A DNA stretch of 64,000 nucleotides from contig CAJFCJ010000024.1 in the NCBI GenBank assembly GCA_904063045.1, positions 558,001 through 622,000 of the forward strand, in the 5' to 3' direction. Position numbers and translations under genes: made by a program. Below, one piece after another: positions 62,181-64,000 of this stretch. The DNA is from Dimorphilus gyrociliatus (taxonomy: Eukaryota; Annelida; Polychaeta; Dinophilidae). The notes below the pieces were generated by a model. That model was not told the origin of the DNA. It did no database searches and saw nothing but the letters and a program-made list of their open reading frames with translations. Positions within the stretch are counted from its first letter, which is position 1; every line of letters begins with the position of its first letter.

Positions 62181-64000
<1,820 letters not shown>

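Overview
The window is AT-rich nuclear DNA from a multicellular animal. Genes are split by GT-AG introns. The predicted products have animal-specific architectures: EF-hand/coiled-coil/Rab GTPase, LRR-Ig, CUB-LDLa-TM, SUEL lectin-CUB-sushi-TM, PAN/apple, and HHIP-like. A spliceosomal U1 snRNA gene is also present. Codon use is AT-biased, and AT, GA/CT and TTG microsatellites are frequent. The mix of PAN/apple plus galactose-binding-like modules, SUEL lectin and a cyclic neuropeptide precursor suits a bilaterian invertebrate, possibly lophotrochozoan. No sequence here fixes the species.

Layout from left to right. 1-3330 is mostly non-coding and holds a broken Tc1/mariner transposase N-terminus. 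A complete RASEF gene (Rab45-type) lies on the minus strand at 3331-6383 in seven exons, followed by an LRR-Ig surface protein (7707-9761, minus, three exons). A two-exon neuropeptide-like precursor follows (11782-14152, minus) whose only predicted peptide is a C-x6-C ring. Diverging from it is a CUB-LDLa transmembrane receptor on the plus strand (16186-32443, seven exons). Next come a secreted protein built from four C-x4-C/C-x4-C modules (33695-35337, plus) and two tandem PAN/apple paralogues (38648-39784 and 40094-41245, minus). A SUEL lectin-CUB-sushi-TM receptor follows (42606-57684, minus, eight exons, one 9 kb intron). At the right end an HHIP-like gene (62181 to beyond the edge, plus) carries a U1 snRNA gene in its third intron and is preceded by a decayed copy of itself (about 59900-60513).

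All exon joins were made by hand from splice consensus and reading phase. In every complete gene the summed exon lengths are divisible by three and the joins preserve domain motifs, which is the main support for the models. Most genes encode secreted or surface proteins. No operon-like or pathway grouping is evident beyond the tandem PAN pair and the HHIP-like gene with its pseudogene.

The most unusual items are the single-peptide C-x6-C precursor, the four-module cysteine protein, the SUEL-CUB-sushi receptor, the intron-nested U1 gene with two loop substitutions, and a roughly ten-fold excess of a CTCF-like word. CTCF-like cores also lie close upstream of three predicted starts.
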